From the NCBI GenBank assembly GCA_009746045.1, contig RPFO01000213.1, forward strand, positions 8,173,978 through 8,237,977: a stretch of 64,000 nucleotides of DNA. Reading direction: 5' to 3'. How positions within the stretch are numbered: the stretch's first letter is position 1; every line of letters begins with the position of its first letter. Of the stretch, positions 1 to 26,119 are shown piece after piece. The notes beneath the pieces were generated by a model. It was not told the DNA's origin. It was given only the letters and a program-made list of their open reading frames with translations, and did not search any database. This DNA comes from Mesostigma viride (lineage: Eukaryota; Streptophyta; Mesostigmatophyceae; Mesostigmatales; Mesostigmataceae). Position numbers and translations under genes: made by a program.

Positions 1-657
1 GACAACCCCATACAGGAAAATCACAGTCCTTTGCTTGACCAACCCATACAGGAAAATCACAGTCCTTTGCTTGACAACCCCATACAGGAAAATCACAGTC
101 CTTTGCTTGACAACCCCATGCAGGAAAATCACAGTCATTTGCTTGACAACCCCATGCAGGAAAATCACAGTCCTTTGCTTGACAACCCCATGCAGGAAAA
201 TCACAGTCCTTTGCTTGACAACCCCATGCAGGAAAATCACAGTCATTTGCTTGACCAACCCATACAGGAAAATCACAGTCCTTTGCTTGACAACCCCATG
301 CAGGAAAATCACAGTCATTTGCTTGACAACCCCATGCAGGAAAATCACAGTCCTTTGCTTGACAACCCCATGCAGGAAAATCACAGTCCTTTGCTTGACA
401 ACCCCATGCAGGAAAATCACAGTCCTTTGCTTGACCAACCCATACAGGAAAATCACAGTCCTTTGCTTGACAACCCCATGCAGGAAAATCACAGTCATTT
501 GCTTGACAACCCCATGCAGGAAAATCACAGTCCTTTGCTTGACAACCCCATGCAGGAAAATCACAGTCCTTTGCTTGACAACCCCATGCAGGAAAATCAC
601 AGTCCTTTGCTTGACAACCCCATGCAGGAAAATCACAGTCCTTTGCTTGACCAACCC
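1..657. repeat. 36-bp minisatellite with 180-bp higher-order period
   Basis: About 18 head-to-tail copies of a 36-bp unit start at the left edge and degrade after about 657. Three unit variants differ at fixed sites (caacccatac / acaaccccatgc, and cctttg / catttg). From about 250 they cycle in blocks of five units, giving a 180-bp higher-order repeat. Because 36 is a multiple of three and the unit lacks stops, two plus-strand frames stay open and read as 12-residue repeats; I treat this as an artefact. The array lies beyond the splice donor of the last visible exon of the minus-strand gene, so it is probably intronic. Confidence 0.9.
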
Positions 658-751
658 CATGTATACGAAACCACTCCCTCGCTTGAGCACCCCACACGGG
701 AGCTAGTATATTGTTCGACCATTCTATGTTGAAGCATATTCCCTTGCTCAC

Positions 752-6076
<5,325 letters not shown>

Positions 6077-7260
6077 GTTATCTGAAACGATTGATTTCCC
6101 CTACGCAATTTGGTTGTCAATCAAGGATCAACCTCGGATCAACCCTGAAATTTTCTTCGTCTCATGCCTTACAGAGGCACGCAAGCGACGGTAAGAAATG
6201 AAAACCGCTTCTCACCAAAATGAAAACGTCTCTGCGGAAAGTGCGACGTGACACCACCTCACGTCCTTGTGCCTGCGTAACAGATCAAGGAATTTGCGAT
6301 TCGCGGCTACTTGGATCAGAAGCCTCGAGTTCATGTGGGTCACACGGTTCATGCGTTGCATGCCATGACTTGGATCGCACCGTACCACGTAACCGTGCAA
6401 CTGATATGTGCGGCAGGCTGGCGCAGTGGCCCGATTCCCGGGCCAAAGCCGCAAATAAACTCAGATCAGAAATAACCTTGGGCGGCTAACGTTTTAACTT
6501 TTTTCATTTTGCCTTCGTATATTGTAGGCCCGCAGATGCGGTACATACGTGTGTAATAAGTACCCAGTTAACCCTGTCGGGCAACCGTGAAGGCGTGAAC
6601 CGGCGCGGGATGAATAGGTAAGCTTTCCTGAACAACAACTTTATACGGTACCCGAAAATTCCAGATGTCGGTCAGTCAGTCGGTTGTCAGTTGAGCCCCA
6701 CATGATGTACGGAACTTGTACCGTCGTCGTCGCTGGTGTGGGGTTGATTCCCACGCCGCACATCGCTGTACCGTACCTCAAAGAAACGGGTCGAGTGAGA
6801 CAACCTCTACAAATCCAAGATAGGTCCGTACATGTCGTATTTCTTAGCCTTTCTTGGCATTGGACTGGCTGCATAAAGAGTAAAGACAGAAAGATCTTAC
6901 GCGCCATTCTGTTGGCGACGAGTTATGGATGTGGGCGGCATTTCGCGGTAAGATAGATCTATTTGCCCGGATCAAGGTAGAAGTTTCCAAAAGTCAACAA
7001 TGCCGGCGTGCTGAGAGAGGAACTAATTCAATAGCCGGTCGTGCTGCTTATTCAAGGCTTGACTAAAACTAGTACTGCTGTTTGTGCTTCAGGCCGTGCA
7101 TGGGCTTGTCTTAGTTTGGCGGGAGTAAAACCAAAGGGACACTGTGACGTTGATGGCAAACTTGTAGGCAATTGAAGGGCCATGCATGCTTGCATGTCAT
7201 GATACATCTTGCTGCCAGCAGGCTAGATAACCCATGGCTATGTATATTGTAGCATTAAGG
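6077..7260. promoter_or_regulatory. Divergent intergenic region between the two host genes
   Basis: No exon could be supported here on either strand, although a 5' exon of the minus-strand gene may lie near 6.1-6.9 kb. Transcription starts for both genes should fall in this stretch. An AT-rich TATA-like string (tatgtatattgtag) sits about 25 bp before the ATG of the sialidase-like gene at 7261, which would leave a very short 5' UTR. The assignment is by position only. Confidence 0.35.
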
Positions 7261-18242
<10,982 letters not shown>

Positions 18243-18481
18243 AGCGGGTGTTTTGATGTGTTTATTTGTCTCGCAGTGGTGTTTTTCAGGAAGCTCTAGA
18301 GAGGATGGGGCTTTTTGAAGCAGGAAATATCAAGAGATGACCGTGCGGGCCAGAATTCTGGAAGATCCGAACCGTGGAAGCTCGAGCTTGCGTTTATCTT
18401 TTGCGCCTCTGTTGACCCGTTCAGGATGATGCAAATACGAATGTTTATATCATACTCATCATAATGGTAGTGGTGTTGTAT

Positions 18482-18486
18482 TGTAA
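18482..18486 (+). terminator. Possible TGTAA polyadenylation signal
   Basis: A tgtaa motif (attgtaaaatt) lies 240 bp after the stop of the sialidase-like gene. TGTAA is the usual polyadenylation signal in many green algae. A five-base motif is weak evidence on its own. Confidence 0.35.
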
Positions 18487-19104
18487 AATTGCAGTCTTTC
18501 TCAAGAAGAGAAAACTGTGGACTGTTCATTTAAGGGGACGTAGCGCCCAAAAAAATCGCAGTACCGTCCGTACCGTGTATAATGTGTGCCCGGAGCGCGC
18601 AACCCTAGCGGAGGTGGCCGTGGCGGCGTGCCTTAAGGCAACAATAACGGATATGGCACGGGAAAAGCTAGAAAAAAATGCATGAATTTTGCAGAAGTTT
18701 AGTTGATGACCTCATATTTATGGCGGGAAGTTTACGGTTTGCAACTTCGCCGATTTCTCCAACGGCTACGGGCGCGGGATGGAAAATCTTTTGCGGATCG
18801 TGAAATTTGATGTGCAGTTTTACGGCAGCGACTGTGAGGCAACGCAGGCTCTAAAGAGCGATTATGAAGCTAACTTGATGCATGCTATTATGCAATTTAT
18901 GCCTAAGCTTCGATTCCGGTTGCATGTTGTTACATGTCCGGCATTCATGGTAAGAACCTACGCAGGCCTGCATGCCCATGTCGCTTTCGACGTACTCATG
19001 GAAGGCAGACCTTCCTTGGCGCCTGGGCAATGGATGATGGCCTTTATTGTTTGGGCTTGCGTGCATGCGCCAGTTTATGCATCAAGCATTTCCACGCACG
19101 AGTC
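18487..19104. other. Intergenic stretch with no supported gene
   Basis: Only short open frames without recognisable similarity occur here. The LINE fragment that follows may begin anywhere from about 18.93 to 19.1 kb, so part of this stretch could be LINE sequence that I do not recognise. Confidence 0.5.
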
Positions 19105-19637
19105 CTGTATCGGGACCGCGTTAAGCTGCTAGGCAGCCTGCTCCCCAGCTGCGAGGTTGATGTGGACCATCGCATCTCCCTCGCCTGGCACGCTTTACGC
19201 CAGTACCGGGCCCTGTGGCGCAAGCCCCTGGGCAAGATCGAGAAACAGGACCTGTTCAAGGTCCTCGTCCTTCCTGTTCTCACGTATGGGGCCGAGACGT
19301 GGACCCTCACCGCTGACCTGGCCCGCAAGCTGGACGGCGCGGTCACCAGCATGCTGCGTTCCATTTGCAGAGTAGGATATGCTGCTCATGTCCGCAATGA
19401 GGACCTGTACCAGGGCATGCCCTATATCACCAGCACCATTAAGCAACGACGCCTGCAGCTAGTAGGGCACCTAGCTCGCACCAACCAGGTAGACACCTCA
19501 CGTGGCCCCCCCGCAGGACTGCGACCAGCCCAGCCTGGCCGGCACCTCCTGACGTGGGCTGGGCCCAGTGATGTTAGACGCCGCAAGGCCCGCACTTTCA
19601 AAGAACAGCTAGTAGAGGACATGGGGGGCCTAGGCCT
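19105..19637 (+). pseudogene. LINE reverse transcriptase, C-terminal part (5' half of the split fragment)
   Basis: The frame reads through motifs typical of the region after the RT domain of non-LTR retrotransposons: LGSLLPSCEVDVDHRISLAW, QDLFKVLVLPVLTYGAETWT, LDGAVTSMLRSICRV and RRLQLVGHLARTNQ. The copy is 5'-truncated, since no catalytic RT domain precedes it. It stops being LINE at the AGGCCT hexamer at 19,632-19,637, where the split-repeat element begins, and resumes in frame at 22,228. Confidence 0.85.
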
Positions 19638-22221
19638 GTCACGTCCGTGATCATTTACGTCCGTGCACTCAAGAAGTTACGCGGTTGCCGTAATCGGAAT
19701 CGTTACCGACGTTTGGTTGGTTCCGATTCAGTAGGCCGCAGGCTTTGTTCCTTGGGCCGGTGTGGAGCGCCGCGCCGGAAAGGCCTGAATTTCTAGAGTG
19801 ACAGTCTTAGGTGACCTGACTTAGGTTCAGGCGCAAGACTTTGGGGCGCAAAGCCTTGGTGGCTTGCGCAATATTCCGGTGCGTGACATTTGGCAGTTAT
19901 GAATCTTTTGTATTGTCCAGACGGAATGATGTTCAGTCCATCTGACAAAGCTAGATACGCAGATCGTAGTGTGCGGTGTGCTGGCTCGCACGTGGTTGTC
20001 GAACAGACTTGCTCTGCATTTTGCTGGCAGTCTAACTGCACGTCAGGCGGCTTGCTGGCAAATGCGACAGCGCATGGATGCCGGGATTTTTGGAGGTATT
20101 TAGGAGCAGCGCAGCGGCCATGGTGGTCGTTGTTCGCTCGTTTCTCTCCCTCACAACTAGTTTGTTGTCTTCATGGGGTTAAACTTCTCGAACAGCCCGG
20201 AGCAGCCCCCGTGAGTGGTTGCATGTCGTTGCCATGACGATGGTTGATAAGATTGACAATGGTTTGATCCGGTTGGGATGTTGTTGGCATTGTGGACGAG
20301 AAACGTTCTGCTGACCCGGGAACAGTCCCGGGAAAGGGCCGGTTCGTCGTTGGCCAGTGTGCCAGTAACTGGGACATGAGCGCAGAGTCACACAGTTGAT
20401 ATAGATTATGACGTAAGTAAACACTGTTGCGCCACAGTGGCGTCATGGTCGGTCTGTGGTGATTTCGATGGGTCTCAAGGATATGTAGTTACTCTTACAG
20501 TTGCGGCAGCACAACTCGGCATTCATTGTAATTTGTCAAATGTTATGGAATGAATGGTTTGGGCATTGCTTTCATCATAAAGCATTATTGCAATCTTCAT
20601 AATATAAATATCGGCTGGCTGCGCTGCCTGTCATGAAGGTGGTGGTGCCGTCAAGGACCACACCTATCATTTCCACATTATTTAAACGAGCGAACAACCC
20701 TTGGCGGGTTCAGTTCGGACAGCCTGAGCCGGAGATATACCCAAGCTGCTTGCAGAATCAAGCACTTGGAAGAGGATTAAGCTTATCCTTTAAAAAGCTA
20801 TGAAGAGGATTAGGCTTATCCTTGAAAAAGCCATGAAGAGGATTATGCTTATCCTTGAAAAAGCACTGAAGAGGTTATTGCTTAGCCTATTTGAAAAGCA
20901 TGTGTGGTCCTGTCGTGGGAATTTTTTTTTCCCTATGTGATCCTCTTTTTGACTTTTTGGCTCTTCATTTTTTCGAGCTAAAAAGTGGGGGGGAATATAG
21001 TGGATCACACACAAGAGTACTCTATTGCTATGGATATGCCTTCCAAGTGATAGGCTAGGATATAATGGCACGCAAACGCGACAGCTGTCACGTCCGTGAT
21101 CATTTACGTCCGTGCACTCAAGAAGTTACGCGGTTGCCGTAATCGGAATCGTTACCGACGTTTGGTTGGTTCCGATTCAGTAGGCCGCAGGCTTTGTTCC
21201 TTGGGCCGGTGTGGAGCGCCGCGCCGGAAAGGCCTGAATTTCTAGAGTGACAGTCTTAGGTGACCTGACTTAGGTTCAGGCGCAAGACTTTGGGGCGCAA
21301 AGCCTTGGTGGCTTGCGCAATATTCCGGTGCGTGACATTTGGCAGTTATGAATCTTTTGTATTGTCCAGACGGAATGATGTTCAGTCCATCTGACAAAGC
21401 TAGATACGCAGATCGTAGTGTGCGGTGTGCTGGCTCGCACGTGGTTGTCGAACAGACTTGCTCTGCATTTTGCTGGCAGTCTAACTGCACGTCAGGCGGC
21501 TTGCTGGCAAATGCGACAGCGCATGGATGCCGGGATTTTTGGAGGTATTTAGGAGCAGCGCAGCGGCCATGGTGGTCGTTGTTCGCTCGTTTCTCTCCCT
21601 CACAACTAGTTTGTTGTCTTCATGGGGTTAAACTTCTCGAACAGCCCGGAGCAGCCCCCGTGAGTGGTTGCATGTCGTTGCCATGACGATGGTTGATAAG
21701 ATTGACAATGGTTTGATCCGGTTGGGATGTTGTTGGCATTGTGGACGAGAAACGTTCTGCTGACCCGGGAACAGTCCCGGGAAAGGGCCGGTTCGTCGTT
21801 GGCCAGTGTGCCAGTAACTGGGACATGAGCGCAGAGTCACACAGTTGATATAGATTATGACGTAAGTAAACACTGTTGCGCCACAGTGGCGTCATGGTCG
21901 GTCTGTGGTGATTTCGATGGGTCTCAAGGATATGTAGTTACTCTTACAGTTGCGGCAGCACAACTCGGCATTCATTGTAATTTGTCAAATGTTATGGAAT
22001 GAATGGTTTGGGCATTGCTTTCATCATAAAGCATTATTGCAATCTTCATAATATAAATATCGGCTGGCTGCGCTGCCTGTCATGAAGGTGGTGGTGCCGT
22101 CAAGGACCACACCTATCATTTCCACATTATTTAATATAGTGGATCACACACAAGAGTACTCTATTGCTATGGATATGCCTTCCAAGTGATAGGCTAGGAT
22201 ATAATGGCACGCAAACGCGAC
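19638..22221. mobile_element. Split-direct-repeat mobile element (A1-X-B1-A2-B2) inserted in a LINE
   Basis: A1 (19,636-20,685) and A2 (21,085-22,134) are about 1,050-bp direct repeats with no difference that I could see. B1 (20,994-21,084) and B2 (22,133-22,223) are identical 91-bp repeats. A 308-bp segment X (20,686-20,993) lies only between A1 and B1. This layout is that of the split direct repeats of PAT-like and TOC1-like tyrosine-recombinase retroelements. The ends are GTCACGTCC and ACGCGAC, and AGGCCT flanks both sides. Removing the element plus one hexamer rejoins the LINE in frame. No recombinase or RT is encoded, so it would be non-autonomous. X holds about four 32-bp repeats of the form gaagaggattaggcttatcc. 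An alternative reading is two tandem copies of a simple inverted-repeat element, one lacking X. Confidence 0.8.
20771..20900. repeat. 32-bp repeats in segment X
   Basis: Four adjoining imperfect units of gaagaggattaggcttatcc plus a poly-A-rich spacer lie inside the unique segment of the split-repeat element. Their role is unknown. Confidence 0.75.
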
Positions 22222-22227
22222 AGGCCT

Positions 22228-22543
22228 CTCTGTGATTTGGAAGAAGATGATGGACAAGGCCAAGTGGGCCCAGGTCATAGAGGACAACGGAGCCCCCCCC
22301 AGTGGGGAAGCGCCCACGTGTGCAATCCCGTGGGAGGCACGCCAGATAGCTCCCCTAGGGCAGCGTGCGGCTGCCTAGATAGATGTTGTAGTTAGAATGC
22401 TGTTAGATAGATGTAGTATGTAGCCGATGTAGATAGATTAGACCGGTAGGACTGTTTGCACCCATCCATCCATCCATCGGGGTTAATGCTCCGTGACTTC
22501 CCAACGGGAGCACGAGTCTAATTAATTAATTAATTAATTAATT
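22228..22543 (+). pseudogene. LINE reverse transcriptase C-terminus, 3' UTR and (TTAA)n tail
   Basis: The frame LSVIWKKMMDKAKWAQVIED continues the fragment that ends at 19,637. It closes at a TAG near 22,376. A short 3' UTR with cat-cca repeats follows. It ends in a conserved motif (gctccgtgacttcccaacgg, with a GTGCTCC/GGAGCAC-type stem) at 22,487-22,517 and an (attaattaatta) tail at 22,518-22,543. The same motif and tail recur at 39,141-39,202. Confidence 0.8.
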
Positions 22544-22789
22544 TCAACGCAGGCCAGTGCTGGAGCTAAAGTCTGCCTTTCGCCTTAAATGGGGGGGCAG
22601 TTACCCTGCAGGAAGCTCCCCATTTGCTTCGGTTGCTTCGCCAGATTGCTCTAGCAATTGAATACGATTTGTTGTAGTTTATGCATGGGATGCTTACTTA
22701 AGGCGCTTCAGCCTTCAGGAGCTTTCAAATCGTTGGTAAGGTGTTGGCATTTGTTTGCCATAATCCTAATTTGGGCATGAACTTGCTGC

Positions 22790-24401
22790 TCCCACCCAGA
22801 CCTGGGCCGCCGTGCTGCAGACCCATGCATGACCACCTCCACCACCTCCGCCATCCCTGCACAGCTCAAGCAACAGAAGCTCGACCTCCGTGAGGAGGCC
22901 TCCTCGGGGAGGTCGAGCTCGAAGAATGAATTCAGAACAGACCTCCGTTGGGAGTGTATGTAACACATAGCCCTGAGAGGGGGCATATGGTTTGTAACTA
23001 CATTCTGAGCTACACTGAACCTGCAGGTGGGGGGATGTCAACCGCCTCCTACTCTGGGTGCACAAGCTCTACAAGCGCAACCACAACTCGTCGTTGACCA
23101 GGCACTTCGACCAGCTGCCAGGTGAGAGCTCCTAGTACGTCCCTTGCCACAGCGTTAATTTGAGAAGAACATCCTTGTCCCCATGGCTCTCACTGGTGAG
23201 CTCCAGCTGAAGGTCCTCGATCCGGCACCTAATTCCCCGCTCACGGGGCAACTTAGGCTGGACCGCCCCCGCTGCTCCTCACCTTTCAATATGTACATTG
23301 CGGACAAGTTGCTGCTTCTCAAGCCGCCCCGCAAGCGGCTCCTAGGGACCTCCTACACGCTGGACGATGACTTGACCCTGGCGCAGCAACAACGGCGATG
23401 GGAGCTATGGCCGAACCGCCTCCAGCTCGATCCGGTCATACCAGGGACTGAGAAGCCGATTTACTGGCCGGCGGGGGGGCGGTCATCTACGTCGACCACA
23501 AGCCGGCATGGCAGGTGGCCCCTGCCCCAGCAACCCCAAACTAGGGGAATTGAATTGAGTTGAATCATGAATTGTAACATAACTCTGTTGGGAGTAAATG
23601 TAGCACATATCCCTGAGAAGGGGAATATGGCTTTTAATACACTGTGGGCTACTTCCTGCAAGGGTAGAGTGTAAACTACACTTGCTCTGGGTGCACAAAG
23701 TGCACCTGCACACCACTATGTATTCTGGAGTTCCTCAAGTGTCGCAAGCGGCTTGGGGGGACCGCCTACACGCTGGACGACGACTTGACCTTGCCGCAGC
23801 AACAACGGCGACGGGAGCTATGGCCGACCTACCTCCAGCTTCGGCAGACCGCCGGCGGCGGGGCAGAAGCCGGTCTACTGGAAGGGGGCGGACATGATGT
23901 CCGGGACATCTACGTCGCCCACAAGCCCTGGCAGGCGACCCCTGCCGCCCCAGCCACCCCAGCCACCCCAGCCTAGGGAATATATAGCAGTAGTGTAGAT
24001 TAGAAAGCTTAGTGACGTGGCCATGTATGCCTACGTGATGGGCCCACACCCACCCTTGCAATAGCAATTTCGAGTCATGCTTTGCCCACGCAGGGAGTTA
24101 CTCTCTGCTGATCGAGAGGCCATGTGTACCCCAGCTATAGCCTAGCCACATTCCTTCCACCCCATGCATATGTCATGCAGGCCTTCTAGGCCCTCTCCTC
24201 AAGCCGCCTTGTGTGCCTGTGCTTGTTTAGGAGGCATGAACCATCATGGAGGTGCAGGTGCACCTAGTGCACCCAGAGCAGGTGATAGTTGTACATCCTA
24301 CACCTGCAGGTTGTCACCTGATTGTATTACAAAACCATAGATGCCCCTTTCTCAGGGCTATGTGTTACATATGCTCCCCATGGAGCTATGATTTTAATTA
24401 A
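22790..24401 (+). pseudogene. LINE ORF1 relic, copy I (two tandem partial copies)
   Basis: Two stretches carry the ORF1 signature TLDDDLTLxQQQRRxELWP, at about 23,355-23,420 and 23,770-23,835. The second continues to an end at 23,976 with VAHKPWQATPA. Upstream, 23,183-23,300 reads MALTGELQLKVLDPAPNSPL and so on. Frames are broken, and copies of a 150-bp dispersed repeat interrupt them. The 3' UTR contains gagttactctctgctgatcg and runs to a TTAATTAA tail at 24,396, where element E is inserted. The ORF1 type (nucleic-acid-binding chaperone) is inferred from position and recurrence. Confidence 0.6.
22945..24390. repeat. Dispersed repeat of about 150 bp, three copies
   Basis: Copies lie at about 22,945-23,095 (+), 23,577-23,715 (+) and 24,390-24,225 (-). 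Shared parts are gttgggagtgtatgtaacac, atagccctgagaggggcata, and, towards the end, ctctgggtgcacaa followed in two copies by gtgcacctgcac. The copies interrupt LINE ORF1 sequence and look like a small non-autonomous element, or a duplicated LINE UTR segment. Confidence 0.6.
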
Positions 24402-26118
24402 CACGTCGTACGTAACCCTACCTATTTTTAGGACTGAGTTGAACTCAGTCCTAATTTTAGGACTGAGTTTTTGGGTTTCGTAGAAAATTCGCCCCGGTCA
24501 GAGTGTTGGACAAAAAAATTCTCTCAAAATTTATTCAAATACTACGTGAAAAGACCTTTCTTGGACATATTTTTGGGATTTTTTTTGATTTTGTTTGGGC
24601 GGCTAAATGTGCGGTCAAAGTACAGGTGGTAAGGGTACTTTTTCACGCGAAACGTGAGTTCCGGAAATGCACGACCTAGCCATGGCGGCTTGCGCCCATG
24701 CATGCAGTTTACGTTTGCGGACGATTGAGCTGGTCAAACTCAGGAAGTAGATTTCTTATGTCTTAAAGATGACACAGGCAAAATTTTAGCTCGCGGAGAT
24801 GCGATTTACCAGGTGTCGGCACTGCTCTTGGTGGAAAAAACTGCGATCAGGCAGGCTGACGGAATTGATGACTAAAACTGCTTTCCGGCGCAGGTCGAAG
24901 GGTTTATATGCTTCTTTCTACTAATTATCATGCATTTTCGTATAATAAAGTCAGTGGCAGTCAAGATTTGATGATTTCAAGACTCTGTCACGTCATGCTT
25001 TGTGTGCCGGCAAGTGTCACTTTTGCGGGCACCGCCTGGGCCAAGGTAACGCCATCCGTGAACGGTAAAGCTGAAATATCGTTGCCTCATCGTTTTGTGA
25101 TGTTCTTGAATGAGTTTAAGCTTGCGAGGCGTTGTCAGTTTCGAGTCTTGATGCGCTTTCTTGACCGTTGCCTGCCCCTCTCTAAACCCCCCTTTTTTGA
25201 TGATGTTACCAGGCATTTGCCTTACCCTAGTGTAATTGTGCAGGTTTTTAGGCGCTTAATGGGTTTAAATACCTTCATAGATGTTAGTTCTTCTTTTGCT
25301 ACGTTCATACTGCATGATTGTGTGGCCATGGGCTGCATCAAGCGTGCTTTCGAGCTTACACTTGTGAGTGAAAAGTCTTGGTGATAAACCACTGTCATAA
25401 TGTGCCAGCAAGTATGTTGGCCATGTCATGGCAAAGCAAAACAGCTTTAGCCATGTCTATTCTTGTTAGAAACAATTGAAATATGCTTAACCTACCCATC
25501 ATATTGGTGGTTAAGACTTATAATACAACCCTTTGTAGGTAGGTATCCATACCCATTCCCTACGTGCGTGCATAGGCTCTCACACATACTAAGGTATCAT
25601 ATAACTGCAATATGATGATGCAAGCATGTTGTCCTATTATGCCAGAAGGGAAATGAGTTGATTGGCATGGTTGGTTGCCACGGTGGTGTGTAGTATGACC
25701 GCACTTACATGCTAGCATTTTGCTAGCAAGGCCCAGTCCTATCATAGGACTGGCAGTATTTTGTGTGTTTCAGGCAGTGCCTGTGGCCAAATTGAGTCCA
25801 GTTTTTTTCTACAGGTCAAGAACTATATTTTTTACATGCCTATATTTTTTCAACATGCATATGGAGTTTATTCAATTTTTCCCAATCGTGCTTCCACACA
25901 AAAATGCAAAATCGCGAGTAAGGGTCCACACCCCAGTAAAATTATACATGATTTGGTCAATGTATGATTTTTTATGCATATGCCCAAGCATTAGCATGAT
26001 ATTGAGTGCTATTATGCATATCAAACATATGGGGTACCCCCCTACCCTTACCGCTACATGATCTCAAAGTTGGCATACTCAGTCCTATTTTTAGGACTGA
26101 GTTTGCACGTACGACGTG
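24402..26118. mobile_element. Element E: inverted-repeat transposon flanked by TTAA
   Basis: Inverted ends CACGTCGTACGT (24,402-24,413) and ACGTACGACGTG (26,107-26,118) are next to TTAA on the left (24,398-24,401). On the right they meet TTAA once element F is removed. Subterminal palindromes of aggactgagt/actcagtcct occur at both ends. TTAA target use is the mark of piggyBac-type transposases. The interior is about 75% similar, by eye, to element P at 44.4-46.1 kb over some 900 bp. Confidence 0.75.
24600..25384 (+). pseudogene. Degenerate coding region of element E
   Basis: Around 24,730-24,870 one frame reads QEVDFLCLKDDTGKILARGD and then VSALLLVEKTAIRQADGIDD. This is conserved at protein level in element P (QEIDFIRPKDDTGQFLVRGN; VSAAFLLEKTAIRPDD). 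An open stretch 24,908-25,384 ends in MGLNTFIDVSSSFATFILHD, also matched in P. Stops interrupt it. The conservation suggests a transposon protein, but I cannot name its domain and no DDD/DDE triad was identified. Confidence 0.5.
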
Positions 26119-26119
26119 T

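Noticed and set aside
31-732. Long open frame of 12-residue repeats (233 codons)
   Set aside because: It is an artefact of a stop-free 36-bp minisatellite; a second frame over the same span is equally open.
19890-20237. Open frames in the 1,050-bp A repeats (also at 21,339-21,686)
   Set aside because: They are the same in both copies only because the DNA is; no motif was recognised and both strands are equally open.
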